This document shows, in pieces, positions 12,066-24,647 of a stretch of 64,000 nucleotides of DNA. The DNA comes from Capitulum mitella. Taxonomy: Eukaryota; Arthropoda; Thecostraca; Pollicipedomorpha; Pollicipedidae. The stretch covers positions 11,490,802 through 11,554,801 of the forward strand of contig CP099839.1 of the NCBI GenBank assembly GCA_030062745.1, read 5' to 3'. A model generated the notes under the pieces. The model ran no database searches, was not told the origin of the DNA, and saw only the letters and a program-made list of their open reading frames with translations. A program made the position numbers and the translations under genes. The first letter of the stretch is position 1. Every line of letters begins with the position of its first letter.

Positions 12066-15000
12066 GTAATTTGAGATTTATTTAATATTTGCGATACTGT
12101 ACACCGTTTTGATTGATTGTCTGACAATACATTGACGACTTTATGATACCGCTCGATACGTCACTGAAAAGATGTTCAGATTAATAAAGCAAAACAACCC
12201 TATCTGGTTCAGAAGTCCATCACACCTATCTTCACCATGAGTAGCACACGCCGGGATAACTGTATTATGTCAGCAATCTCGGTCATTGTCTAAAGTCAGC
12301 ACGGTGCAATTATCGAATAATTTCAAGATAGGAATATATTTTTACGTGAACTAATATGGTAGCTTGTATTCTTAATAGTTTCAGGGAAATAACCCATGAA
12401 AATGGAAAAATGTTTACAAAGAAATGCACCTTGCTCAAGTCTTGTGTCAATTTCCGTCGACAGATTACGCATACAGGGTGCCGGGACCCAGGATCCCGTG
12501 TCCAAGAAAGTCCATACGCACCGACGGCCGCCCGTTCTGAACCTGCAACTTAAGCTCGTAACCCGAACGCTCAGACTTCCATTGGCCCGGCTTTGAAATA
12601 ATGAACACTGGGCCCCACGCCGACACTCACGCACGTGGCCGGCCAGAGGCCCGGAACCCTGGTTCCGGCGGCGTTCAGCTCTCTGGCTACCCGGGCAGTG
12701 TAAAATGACCCCGGTGCTCGTGCCGCGATCGACCGGGTCCCGGCGCCTTCCCTCCACGTTGGCATAGTTGCATGTCAGCTAGCCGTACTGCGTGATGTTT
12801 ACTCGCCACTGATGCGCAAATGACGCTCTTTCATTTCATCAATGTCTGGATGCTCCCAGAATGAAGACGCCAGCCGAACGAACATTCATTGCCTCTAGCT
12901 GGGTAGCGCACCGTATTCGTGTCACGTTGATGTGATTACTGTGAACTCTGAACGCCATATTTCAACCAAACTTCATGTAATAATGAAAAGGCTGCTTGAT
13001 TGAAACCAACCAAAATAGTAATGAAAAACCACCTAGGGTGGTTTTTCAGAAAAGTTTGTTCGGCCTCGAAAATTCCGCTGATACCATTTTCATCGCATAT
13101 TTTCAGTCAGATATCTAGGACCGTAAAATTCCATCGGTCAGGAGCTATAATCTGATGTCACGCACTGCTGCTGAGACAATACGAGACTTCCGCTAACGTT
13201 TCTTGACCTGCCCTGCTGATGTCACGCAATAGCTGACAATAAAACGCGGTTGGGTTAAATGCTGAAAGTTTGCAAGAAATTGTTTTGAAACTTCATAAAT
13301 ATACCGTTTCGAGTCCGTATGAATTTTGCAAATGGTAAAATGCATTTAAGTATAACAGAACCTGTACCGAGTGATTCAGCGCCTTTTAAATGCTGTGCCA
13401 CTTGCATCACATTTCCTTGAACTCCTAGTGACATGTCTCCACGTTAAGCACTTAATAGAAACAATGTCTATCTTGCCACGGCGACAAAAATGTTGGGGAT
13501 AAATTGCCCTTAAACTCATTTTCCGCCCTAATGGAGACTGTTGAGTGAGTCACACGGGCATGGATGTGAGGAAAAGACGTTTCAGTATTGTAAAGCGGCA
13601 GTCCACGGACCTTAGGCTTCACTGGTGTGGCTCGAGTCCCAGAAGACAGGCCTGAATGGGCGGAGATTCTCTTTCGGTGATTTAGAAGCGCTGCCTTTAT
13701 TTCATTTCATTGATACTTTTGACAGCTCCGACATAGCGCTGCCAGGCCAAAGACAGCTGCCAGCTCCCACCGAGCCAATTCAACGGATCGTTGGAAACGA
13801 AAATGACGATACTGTTATGGCTAAACGATTGCTTTTCTTCCTCATTCTGCTGTGGAGGCTGTTGTGAAGCCGCGAGGTTAATATCTTTTTATATTTCGCT
13901 TTGTTTACGTGCATTTGGCATGGTTCCTCAGCCCTGAAACGGTAACTGTCGGTGCTGTTTGTCCTTCGATGGATACAAATGGCGGTGACGTCAATTAGGG
14001 CGTTTCCCTTCCCTGACAAATGTCCCGAGAATAAATCGTGCGCGGCCGACATCCATTACAATTTGCCGTATTCTGCGCACCCGGCAGCATCTTTCTTCCA
14101 TCTCCCTTGAGCTGCAAGCGACAAACGTGTTACCCCTGGCTAGGGAGTTGCTTCTCGCGCAGAACGTTGTCGTCGCCGACTGGAAACATCGAAATCAGGA
14201 GTATACTGTCACCGCCGGGAAAAATCATCGGTCTTCTGCACCGTACTTCGGGTGCGTCGCTCGGAGCCCTGAGCTGGCACGCGGAAAACGACTACGAGCA
14301 GACCTTGCTTCGCTGATGTGGAGTGGCATCCAGCAATCAACAGAGAACTGTGGCTGGGCCCTAGCAGGAGTCTGACTGGAAGCTTTAAGTATGTTGTTAT
14401 CGACATCAATGTCGCTGACGAGGACTTTAATTAAATCACTGCTGTGACAGGTTGTTTGGTTACACCCATATGAATGGCTGGAGAACCAGGGCGTGGGATG
14501 CGATGGCTTAGAACCCCCGCTTTTCAAGCGCTTTAACATCAGACCTGTGGCAATGGCTGGGAATCAGTCCGGAAGCCTTGTCAGACCTCCAATGAATTTC
14601 GGAAATCTTCGTCCCTGCCTACATGGCTTGCCATAGGGCCATGTGTTGCCCACGATGTGCGGACTACACTTTACATTGTACGCTTTGTCATGTCTGGCAT
14701 GTTCACCGATGTCTAAAACCACCCAACGCCTAAGTGGTCAACACAACTTCAAATTTGTCACAAAGACTAGGCACTCAATATGAAGCCTGTGACTGCCGTT
14801 GGAAACTCGTAATATATCACCATGAAATACCTCATGACATTGGCGTAAGTGGGTGACCTCGTACTAAAGTTTGCTGCTTCTCCGAAAAGTGAATGTTGAG
14901 AACGTCATCGGCAATTTCCGAGCAGCCAAGATGGACGACTCCTTTGAAGGCTGTTGCGCACACCAATACGACCAGGACGATGATTACTTTGGAATATGAA

Positions 15001-17359
15001 ATAACCGGAATCAAGAAGCCCAAACATATGTGCCAAACTTACGAGGCGTTTAAGCCTTTTTAAAGATTTTTTGAAGAAACGTATTCCATTCCTGTCGCAA
15101 ACAAAATGCCGATTCGGCATCTGGCCCTCGTCAGCAGCGCAGGAAGTTACGAGAATTGCTACTCTCACTGTTCAGTGAAGCGTATGATCGAATACAACAG
15201 CCATTAGTTAACGTCTGGCTCGGCATGATGTTACTTTATGTATCGCCTGTCCCATTGTGAGGCATAAGACTCATGCAATCATTTGAGACTGGCAGCTCAA
15301 TATCGACCAACCACGAATTGTGCCGTGCCGTTCCTGCCTGCCTAGCCATTCCATGACGTTCTCAGTCTATGACATAAGTAATGGAATGTCTCGGCCAATC
15401 AGCGTTTACTTGGATGTACTACGCCAGTGCCCTTCGAAAAACGGATTAAGCCACAGTCGATACGGACTGATTCGCTGCAGCTCACGGAATTTCCATTTTT
15501 CTCCGATGCTGTTTCCAACCCACTGGCAAATGCGGTCTTGATGCTTGTGGACACATACAAATATTATTATCATCTAAAAATGACTCTTCACCACGTAATC
15601 ATAACAGAAGTTGGCAGTGGTACCGTTGCGCCATAGTCCGCGGTGTATATACTCAACTGTAGCGGAAAAATCCTCCAGCTGTTCCACTTTCCTGACTTCT
15701 CAAAATGAATGACTCGAGAACGAAAACACGCCGAAATGAATGACTCGCGAGAGGAAAAAAGAAACCGACCGTTATAGCCAAATATAAATTGATTCGAAAT
15801 GCTGTTTGAAGCGCAATGCGTTACTCAAGATCGTCGTGAAAACACATGTATGGCAGCAAGTCAGATATGCCAGCAATTTACGTCCAAGTTCAAATCTCTT
15901 TTTAAGATGCATAATTACTGACGGGCTAAAATACTCGAGTGCCCGCACCATTTTAATTAAGGTACGAGACCTTCAATAGCTGCGCAATAAAATGCAAATT
16001 TCATTCGACTGCGAGGTCCAGTGTGGTATTTATAAAATTAAAAGTATGATAACATCGAACTTAAAATCAAGATAAATACAAGCATTTCATATGTTTCATC
16101 CGAATGCAGACTACGAAGCCGTGGTGTTGTCAGGTTACAGCAATTTCTTAACATTTTAAATGAGTCCTATTTTGATAGTAGTCATTTCATTTGACTCACA
16201 ACAGCGAATTGCAGCAAAGGTTTAAAGTCTGCTGCTTGGCTAATAAATGTATTCGTTTAGTTTTACCCCACTTTTGCTCGCATTTTCTTTTTCACGTTGG
16301 TGCTGCTCTGGGCGGTAGATGACAGAACACATTTAACACTGTACAAAAGTTAGACTTACGCTGTACTGCATGGGGATGCATTCCCACCAGGTATCACTGT
16401 GGGCGTCCGGACGTCTACAGTGATAAAGTACCACGTTTGTTACGTCCCTGATTCAAAAGAAAAGGAAGTTGACTCAGGCAAAGCACGTACACATCCAGTC
16501 ACACGCCATGCATGCTAATGACGGCAATCGAGGGAAAATTAGGTGACTGCTGGCCTCAAATGAGAAGGGACAGCGGCTTTGAAAAGAGAAACAGTAAGGG
16601 AAAGCGAGTCGGAAGGGAGCTGCCGGCGCACGCGTAGCAGAACAAAAACAGAACAGAACAGAAACTCCGCTTGCCTGCTTCTGTGCACAGTCGGGGGTGG
16701 CGGGACCTGTCCTCTCGCTGGGTATGGTGAGCACGGGCTTCATTATTACGCGCGAACGTAGAAGCGATGTCCGCAGGCTCGCCTCTGGACTGCACCTCTG
16801 GATGAGTCAGGCCAGGGCGCGAAGTGCCATCACGTCGCCCGTACAAAGCCAGTCAATACGTCGTCGCAGATCGGACAAATATTATCACACTATCGGACAT
16901 TTATTTCAGAGACTGATCCGTCTTTGAGAACTAGGATGAGAACTAAAACTATTATGGTGCACGCTTGCTCCGATGTGTTAGGATAATGTACGCAAAACGG
17001 TTGGGGGAACGGCTCGAACGTTTGAAAATGGATGCTAATGGAATCAAGACGGACATTTATATCCTACCAGGTTCGGTATTTGCCTGGTCGCTTTACTTTT
17101 ACCCCTGGAATGAACAAGCGAAATTTGAGGCACAATATTAGCGTAGCCAAAGATGTGCAGCAATGTAAATATATTTTTGGGGAATCATCAAAATTCGACA
17201 TCAACGGCAGCACATCTAGTACATACAAGAAAATGGTTGTTAAATATGTCGGTGAATTATGCGTGTCTCTCATGCTGTGTCTTTACTTTTCGGTCCCTTT
17301 CTCCTTATTTCTACCTCCTTCTCTCCCCTCGCTGTCCCTCGCTCCGCCTCCCCACCGCG
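12066..17359. other. No gene recognised; one hairpin
   Basis: Mostly AT-rich sequence with short ORFs. A near-perfect inverted repeat with TGAAAAACCACC arms and a 3-base loop lies at 13022-13048. There is a small GC-rich block at 12470-12760. Nothing else stands out. Confidence 0.5.
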
Positions 17360-17417
17360 GCGCGGTGCGCTGCCGGCCGTCAGCGGTCCGCCGGCGGTGC
17401 GGCCGGCTCCCTGTCTT

Positions 17418-17812
17418 TTGTGTGCCGCTCTCCGGCGGTGTGCCGCTCTCCGGCCGTGTGCCGCTCGCCGGCGGTGTGCCGGTCTCCGGCGCTGTGTCGC
17501 TCTCCGACGCACCATCGATCGCCGCAGTCCGACGCCGCCGTCTCTCCCACGCCGCGGCTCGGCCGACGGCAGAACCAGCCGCCGCGACGCCCGGCCGCCG
17601 CGCGCCATGGGAACGCCGCGCACCCGCCCGCCGGACGACCGGACCACCTCTGTCCCCCGGCCGCCGGACGATCGGACGGTGACCGGACCACCTCTGTCCC
17701 CCGGCCGCCGGACGATCGGACGGTGACGGACCACCTCTGTCCCCCGGCTGCCGGACGATCGGATAGTGACGGACCACCTCTGTCTCTTCGCCGCGGGGTG
17801 ACCGGACAGTGA
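17418..17812. repeat. Two tandem repeats in a CpG-rich patch (18 bp and about 45 bp)
   Basis: Units like CTCTCCGGCGGTGTGCCG repeat about five times (17418-17510). Then about 3.5 units of a 45-bp repeat containing GGACCACCTCTGTCCCCCGG follow (17638-17812). Long ORFs on both strands here (up to 269 residues) are explained by repeats and GC content. Confidence 0.85.
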
Positions 17813-18372
17813 TCTCTGTCGTCTCATCGCGTTTTCCGGCCGCTAAGGTTGGAAGTCGCGGTTCGGAGCAGTGAGAGAACTCTCTTGCTGTTTGTTGTTG
17901 ATGCCCGTTTCCCTGCTCTGGCGCGCACAAAGATGTTTCTGCTTCGCGAGTGCCGTTCGTCGTCCGAACCAACGAGCGAGGATTTTCCTGCTCCTTGTCG
18001 ACTGAAACATTGCTCATCTCTCCGATATGTTGACTGGAATACCGTTCTCTGGAATGCCGTATTCTCCCGCGCAGCATCCACTGGCATGCCACATTCTCGT
18101 GTGCTGCATCCGATGGAATGCCATGTTCTCCTGTGTAGCATCCAGTGGAGTATGACTCGCTTCCGTGTTACGTCAGTTGTTGCAGCACTGCTCGTCCGGG
18201 GAACAGTGCCACGTTGGGAGGAGTATGGCCGTCGACTAAATACTTCACCAGCTGGAAACTCCACGATTCCGACGCCTCGTCCGCTGGAATAGCGATTCCC
18301 TGGGCCGACGGCCGGGACAGGCAGCTCTCGACTCACGGCTCGTGGCTACGTTGGCCCTTGGTCCTCAGCTTC

Positions 18373-18477
18373 GGGGTCTTCCATAAATTACGTTACGCCT
18401 TTTCGCCAAATCTAACCATTAGCGTAACGCCGGTGACGGCACCCTCCCCGCTCGCTACGTAATTTATGGGAGGCCCC
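18373..18477. mobile_element. 105-bp MITE with CCATAAATTACGT ends
   Basis: The left arm contains CCATAAATTACGTTACGC and the right arm is its near-inverse (GCTACGTAATTTATGG), with GGGG and CCCC at the outer edges (21-bp imperfect inverted repeat). The interior is about 60 bp. Short elements with this terminal word occur widely in animal genomes, as I recall; the superfamily is not certain. Confidence 0.6.
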
Positions 18478-18479
18478 TT

Positions 18480-19030
18480 TACGCTGCCGACTCTCTGCTC
18501 TTGGTTTCTCTCTCTCTCCTTCTCTGTTTTGTTCTCTGCTTTCTGCTCTTGGTTCTCTGTTCTCTGCTTCCTGCTCTCTGCTCCCGGCTGTTCCTCTGCT
18601 CTCTGTTCCCTGTTCTCTGCTCTCTGCTCTTGGTTACCGGCACTATGTTCTCTGCCCCCGCTCTCTGCTCTCGGTTGTTCCTCTGCTCCATGTTCTTTGT
18701 TCTCTGTTCTCTGCTCTCAGTTGTCGGCTCTCTGCTCTCTGTTCTCTGCTTTCTGCTCCTGGCCGTCGACTCTGTGTTCTCTGCTCTCTGTTCTCTTCTG
18801 TCGGCTCTATGTTTTCTGTCCTTTGCTCTCTGTTTCGTCTGTCGGCCCTCTGTTCTCTGTTTTCTGTTCTCTGCTCTCTGTCTTCGTCTGTCGGCTCCCT
18901 GTTTTCCGCTCCCTGATCTCTGCTCTCTGTTCTTGTCTGCCGGCTCTATGTTCTCTGCCCTCTGCTCTTTGGTCTCGTCTGTCGACCCTATGTTCTCTGT
19001 TCTCTGTTCTCTGTTCTCGTCCGCCGGCTC
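18480..19030. repeat. Pyrimidine-rich 7-bp repeat array
   Basis: About 550 bp of CTCTGTT/CTCTGCT-type units, almost free of A on the + strand. ORFs of about 200 residues in it are rich in Leu, Ser and Cys and are artefacts. Confidence 0.9.
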
Positions 19031-19654
19031 CCGGTCCCGGTTCGCGGCTGGAGCGGCGTCCTTGATCGCCGGAAATGGCGGTGCGCCGTCGCCGCGGGCT
19101 CAATCGGCCGGCCGATTCGATGACGGCGAAAAGCCGCGGCCGACCGGAGCGCAGTGTCGCACAAAAGCCCAACGCTGAAATATCTGCTGACGCCTAGTGA
19201 GCACCGAAATGATTAAGGAGACAAAACTGGGAAACCATTTTGAAATTTTAGCTGCTTTTAAGGCGTTGAAAACGGGACGAAAGTGCCCGTCTTGCATGCT
19301 GGGGTCCAATGTCTTGCGATCACATCAAAGAGGCAGCTCAGCGTAATGCTCGAGAATACAGTTTGGTGGATCTTGCGATGTGTGTCGGACCTTAAAATAC
19401 TGAGTCAACTGTCAGGACATCTGGCTCCAACAATCAGCCGAAATCGGCTTGATGCAACCGTATCGCCGGCACGGAGACGAATTTTGCAGGCATTTGCTCG
19501 CAGGGTCTGTTTGTGCGATTTCCCTGGTGAATCGTCCTACCTTTTTTCCGTCGAAGACGGCGCGGTGGCCGCGCTCGACGTTAAAGACAGAATGGTCGGA
19601 ATGTCGGATACCAACAGCCGACAAGTTCCCGAGCCTGGCCGAGGGACCGCGAGT

Positions 19655-19877
19655 TCAAGCTGAACGAACTTGTTGAAAGACCCCGACCCCGCCACCAACC
19701 CAGGCGTTAAACGAGATGTCACTGAAAGGTCTTCGTCGTGCCGTGCAACTCCGCGACACGGCCGTTCCGTGATCGACTGACCCTTCTGGTTTCGGGTCAA
19801 ATGCAGGTGCTTGCTGTGGGACTCGAACCCAGTTTCTGTCTCACATTTTTGCTCGGTTCCTTATCCCACGGCGGCGG
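19655..19877 (-). repeat. tRNA-derived SINE, copy 2
   Basis: Best-preserved head: on the minus strand GCCGCCGTGGGATAAGGAACC, then CTGGGTTCGAGTCCCACAG, a near-perfect tRNA B box (19818-19836), then GCACCTGCATTTGACCC and the shared body. The tail is less clear than in copy 3. Confidence 0.75.
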
Positions 19878-22839
19878 CGACTTTAGGATGTTGCTTGGTA
19901 CACCTATTTTCCTTTGATGCGTTTTGCAACACAAGCGGGTGATAATCGCTATATTACAGTATTTCGAACCTGAGCATAGCAAGTGTAAATGTCCCTCGCC
20001 AACACCACCGCTCCAATCAACAAACCGACAATATCTCTCACCTGATATTGTTGGTTGTCAGTGTCAGGCGACTCAAAACCAGCCTTAGAAAAGGACATTG
20101 AAGAGAAGACATTATTTCCGGCATAGCTCTGTCCATGGCTGAAGATTTCCGAAAATCATTTGAGGGCCCGGGATGCGATTTCAGAGCGTTTTTCCCAGTC
20201 ATGGTCACGGGCTCTGTTAAATCTCTGAGAAACAATGGTCGGGACTAGGGTTGTCGATTTGCACTCCTTTGCGGGGGCCATTCCCCCATGTGGATCTTAT
20301 TCCCTCCAAAGGCAATTTTAACTCCCCCTCAATATTCCCTGCCAGTTTTAGGGCGAGAAATACTGTTCCTAGTTACATAAATCATAACCCAAAAGCAAAA
20401 ACAAAAATCGCCACCGGTCAAAATGAAGTGGACTAAATCGTCGAGAAACTCTAATTTGGGGAGGTAAGGTTGTCGGACCCTCGGCTTGGCCACCCAATCA
20501 TTTACACAAAAAACGGCGCCCCTGATCTGAACCCTCTCCATTCCCGTATCTTCAGCCTTAGTTCTGTAGACAAACAAGTTTACAGTCCACCACCTTAAAA
20601 ATGCAACTTGAAGATAATGGTTTGCGCTGTTTTCCGCCGTAGTTTCATGATTTGGTGGCCAGTGATAACATCGCTTTCAGCCTGCATAAAGCGTTATAGC
20701 CTGGTCGGGCTAAGCCTCTCCATTTGATTTTTTCAGCTAGCTGAAACTGATTCACTTGTCCCACTGCCTCAGTCATAACAAATGAGTTGTGCCAACGGTG
20801 GTAACATAATTAATACTTTGTTCCTGACATCTCTTCAATATGTCGTCAGCCAGTTTTTCCTTCCGAGCATCGGTCAAAAGAATCCCAGCGCTAGTACACT
20901 CAACGAGCGTTTTGCGTGCAAACGGCTTGTTTGGCCAACCACTTTCTTTGTCTTCTTTAGTCTGCTCCCACAATCTAAAACAAAAAAAGATGTTAGTAAT
21001 GAACTGCTTTGTTCATGTGTTCCTGTTTTTCGCTGGACTCACGGCAAATGCATGGCGGGACACATCACTGGTCAGTAAACAAAGGCAATCATAGCTAGTG
21101 CTACCCCATTACCTTCCTTTCCCATTACGACTGTATCTGTCTGACCACACTCCGTATTAACCACCGATATCTCTTCCCACGGATTGATGTTCGAGGGACG
21201 GGGTCGGTACCGCCTGGTGCCGGCTGCACCGCTCAGCCGCTGGGCACGCGGCGCAGTCTACCAGGCCCAGGGGCCAGCATGGGGCGGGACTTCATCCGGC
21301 GGCCAATAGCACACTGGGGAAATGACGGCCGAGCCACGTGACCAATGGAGGACCGTGTCAGGGCTCCGCGGAGCGGCTCTGTCACGTCCCTGTCCGGCCG
21401 CCGCTGAGGAATGGTTCTCATCTGGGCAGGACGGTGTCGCTTTTAAGCGGACTCGGCGGTTTCGGGTCCTGTGCCGCCGCATCTCTGCAAAACTTGGTGC
21501 GCGGCTGGGCCGGGTTACCGGAATTCAGACGGATGTGTGAGCGATTTTAATAAGGATCGCTGCGCACGGCTCAAAATCTGCCTCCAAGTCGTGGTTCTGT
21601 TTAACGACTGATACACATCCCGGTTTCAACGTTTTTGCTTTCCTGCATAGGCCATTTGAGAATTTTGAATAATAACCTGAGACATGGCCTCTGAAAACGC
21701 TTGTCACGACACGCCCAACAGATGTAAGACACTGCGCGCTCTCTCTCTCTTCCTGATCTTTTCAGGGAAGTAACTCAAAGGCCGATCATTACGGAACACA
21801 CAAGAAAGATACCACAGAACACGATGAAAACTGGAAGTTTATTAGTGAAAGCAATTTGGGGGAGGGAAGACATGGACCGGTGGGCGAATCATGAGTTTTG
21901 ATTAATGGTTGAACGTTTAACCTAATTTAGTAAGACTCGTCACAGCCGTTGGTCCATGTACTTACATTATTTACCCGGCTGCCACCTCCGTACCTATGAA
22001 GCCGGTGATCCGGCGGGGATTCTAGAGTCTTTCGCAGGAGCGTCGTAAAATCTCACCTCATCCAGGCTGAGCTCTCGTTCATTATGTGGATGCTCGTTAT
22101 CTGAGAGGCCAGCATTCAGTCTTTGCAAAACACCCGCTGTTTGAAAGAGACCCTGCAGGGTTCAAGAGCCGCTGAAGGGATTTTCCAGAGCCGAACAGAG
22201 AGGAAGTAGGCCGAATGAATTGCAATGAAGTAAGGTAAGACCTTGAGAAAAATCGAGGACACAAAAACAAAGAAAAAATTTTGGCGCTCAGGAAGAAGAA
22301 GTGCTGGCGCTGTGTGTGAGTGGAGTATATTATAGGCAGTTCTAAGACGATGACGTTTGCACTACTACCAGGTGTGGAAGCAATGTTTCAGAAAAGGGGA
22401 AGGCGCGTTTTTAGCAATTAGCATTCCGATCATCGTTGAATAGTCCATTAGCCGTTACTGAAGGGGTGGGGGAAGGGGAGGGGCCATCCTTACTCCGGAT
22501 CCACATCAATTATCGGAGCAGCTTCCTATAGTCGAATATCGAATAAATCCGAGTAAACTAAGATAAAGCGACAAGTCTGCGCCTCGTCTCCGGGAATTAT
22601 CCCGTGAGTTACGGAAAATGTATGGAAGACTCAGGTCATCAAGCGTTTTCGAATCCGCGAACCCAACACTCGTGCATTTAAACTACTTGTAAGCGTTTTT
22701 GTCGAGTTCAAAACGGAAAAAAACTCTTTCTTGCATAAACACAGTCTTAGGAGTGTCATATAAAACCAATTACTTTATATTTTCCTTTGCACTGCGTATT
22801 TATTTTCCTTTTGACTTCGGGTCGCATGGCTGACGTGAC
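19878..22839. other. No gene recognised
   Basis: AT-rich to intermediate with a short GC-rich block at 21180-21530. No recognisable protein, RNA or transposon. Confidence 0.5.
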
Positions 22840-23400
22840 CGGCCGGCGAACATCTATCCTCAGGGGCGTCCGGCCTCGGCCGCAGAGCTCGTCCGTAGCG
22901 GGCTGTGACGATTCGCGCCGCTCAGTGGCGCGTTATCAGCCGCCAGGCGTGCCGACGCCCGGCGGGGGCTGCACACCCGCCCCCAGCCCAGTGTATGCGC
23001 TCTCTAAACGGAGATCAATAGCGGCTGGGAAAAAGAGGGCATTATGCGCGCGGCGGCCGGGGCGGAGGCGGGGGCGGGCGGGCCGGACGGCGCCCAGATT
23101 TCGTTACTCGGCCGCGGTATGTGCTTGGCGGCCGGGGCGGGGGCGGCCGGGCCGGGCGGAGCACCGATTCCGTTACCCGGCCGCGCCCGGCCGTCTCCGG
23201 TCTGATCAAAAGCACTCTCGGCGGCTCGCCGGACCAGATTAGATTGTCGATCACGCGGAACAAGCCGTCTTAGTGCGTCCGGCGGCCGGCCGGCCCGGCC
23301 TGCGGACAGAGGGCCGGCAAGGCGACGGGAGGCGCCGGCGCGTGAACCATCGTTAGAGATGGACGGTTGTTACCGGCGGTGGGCGGGCGTTGTACCGCTG
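22840..23400. other. CpG-rich patch
   Basis: Dense in CGG and GGCCGG. A 151-residue + ORF (22787-23242) is Arg/Pro/Gly-rich with no domain. No donor-bounded signal-peptide exon like the one at 30668 was seen. Confidence 0.55.
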
Positions 23401-23648
23401 ATACGGTCTCCTGGTTTCTTTTTCCGTGAATACGTGTCTTGATTGGTGGAATTTCAAAATGCAGCGTGGAAAGCATGGTGCCGGCTCGGCTAAACAGGAT
23501 TTAAATCTTTTGTCGTTTTGGGAATGAATATGGTTGTTATTCAGACTGTTTGGCCATGTAGGCCTGATTCCTTATTTTTTTTTAAATGCAGTCTAGGACA
23601 TACGAAAGCTAAAAAGAAAAGATCAGACTCATTCTGTGCTTACGTGGG

Positions 23649-23808
23649 CAAGTTCCCTATGCATTAGCAAGCCCGCTTTGTTTAAGACTTTAGGCGCAAA
23701 TGTTTCTAGTGAGGAACGTAGCTGAAAACAAGTTCCCTGTGCATCAGCAAACCTGCCGTGACTTCAGTCGCAAATCTTCTTCTGAAGAACGTAACTGCGA
23801 ACGTGCAG
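23649..23808. repeat. Two-copy 80-bp direct repeat
   Basis: CAAGTTCCCTATGCATTAGC at 23649 recurs as CAAGTTCCCTGTGCATCAGC at 23729. The similarity continues through GCAAATNTT and GAACGTA-CTG, so it is a diverged 80-bp duplication. Confidence 0.8.
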
Positions 23809-24610
23809 AAAGATAATATAAACGTGCACAAAGCTTGCCTCTTAAACGTTGCCATCAGGTTCTTTTCGTCCCCTTTTTAGCAGGAGTCGGCTATATCGGC
23901 CACTGAGATCTGTCTTGCCGTCAAAAGGGCCCTGCAGACATAAGGAAGTGTATGCCAAAGGCGGTTTTACAGTTTAAAAGCATGGTTATCAACTCATAAA
24001 TGGCTACAAATCTAAAAACAATGATATTCCAAAGGAGGGAATATCTTTACTGCTCTGTTGGCCTTTTTGCCCTGGTTAATCTTAATTTGCTTGGTCTTTA
24101 ATGTTTAATTGTTACTACTTAGAAGTTAGAAAACATAGCCCTGGCTACAAAAGCCGGCTAAATCATGTGTGAAACCGCAGCGATTTTTGCAATGTAACCT
24201 GATCAAGAACAGCCTTTGCGACTCCGGAGGTGGTGCGTATGTTGAATCTGTTCAAACAGACGAGAGGCATGAGCATTCGAGGCACGACTGGCGTCGCGAT
24301 GGGCTGTACAGAGACTCGGTCGCCCGACTGCCAATGTCGCAGGGACTAATGGCCAGATAATCCGTTTGGGACGTCTCGTTTCACGTCCTGCGTTGCAAAC
24401 AAGAGGTGGAATCCGACAGATATGAGGTTATGTGTTTGTTGTGACGTCATGGTGTCAGGACAAAAGTGCTGAATCGGTCTGTCTTTCGTCGTGTCAATAG
24501 TAAGTTGTAAGCGCGCGTTCGGGTTATTATTTGAACATAGACAAAACGGGTCCATCATGTATGCATACATACGTGCAAAATGCTGGTCAGTTGATAGCAG
24601 GGCGACAATC

Positions 24611-24647
24611 TTTGGCTGCAGCCAAAGCTTTTTGGCTGCAGCCAAAA
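24611..24647. repeat. Twin palindromes TTTGGCTGCAGCCAAA
   Basis: A perfect 16-bp palindrome at 24611-24626 is repeated with extended A/T edges at 24629-24647. Confidence 0.85.

Noticed and set aside
17283..18092. 269-residue minus-strand ORF, the longest in the window
   Set aside because: Runs through 18-bp and 45-bp tandem repeats in GC-rich DNA; the Arg/Gly/Pro-rich translation is a composition effect.
18501..19178. 225-residue ORF rich in Leu, Cys and Ser
   Set aside because: Translation of the CTCTG pyrimidine array.
19818..19836. Possible tRNA gene (perfect B box)
   Set aside because: The surrounding sequence does not fold as a complete tRNA and the body is shared with three other SINE copies.
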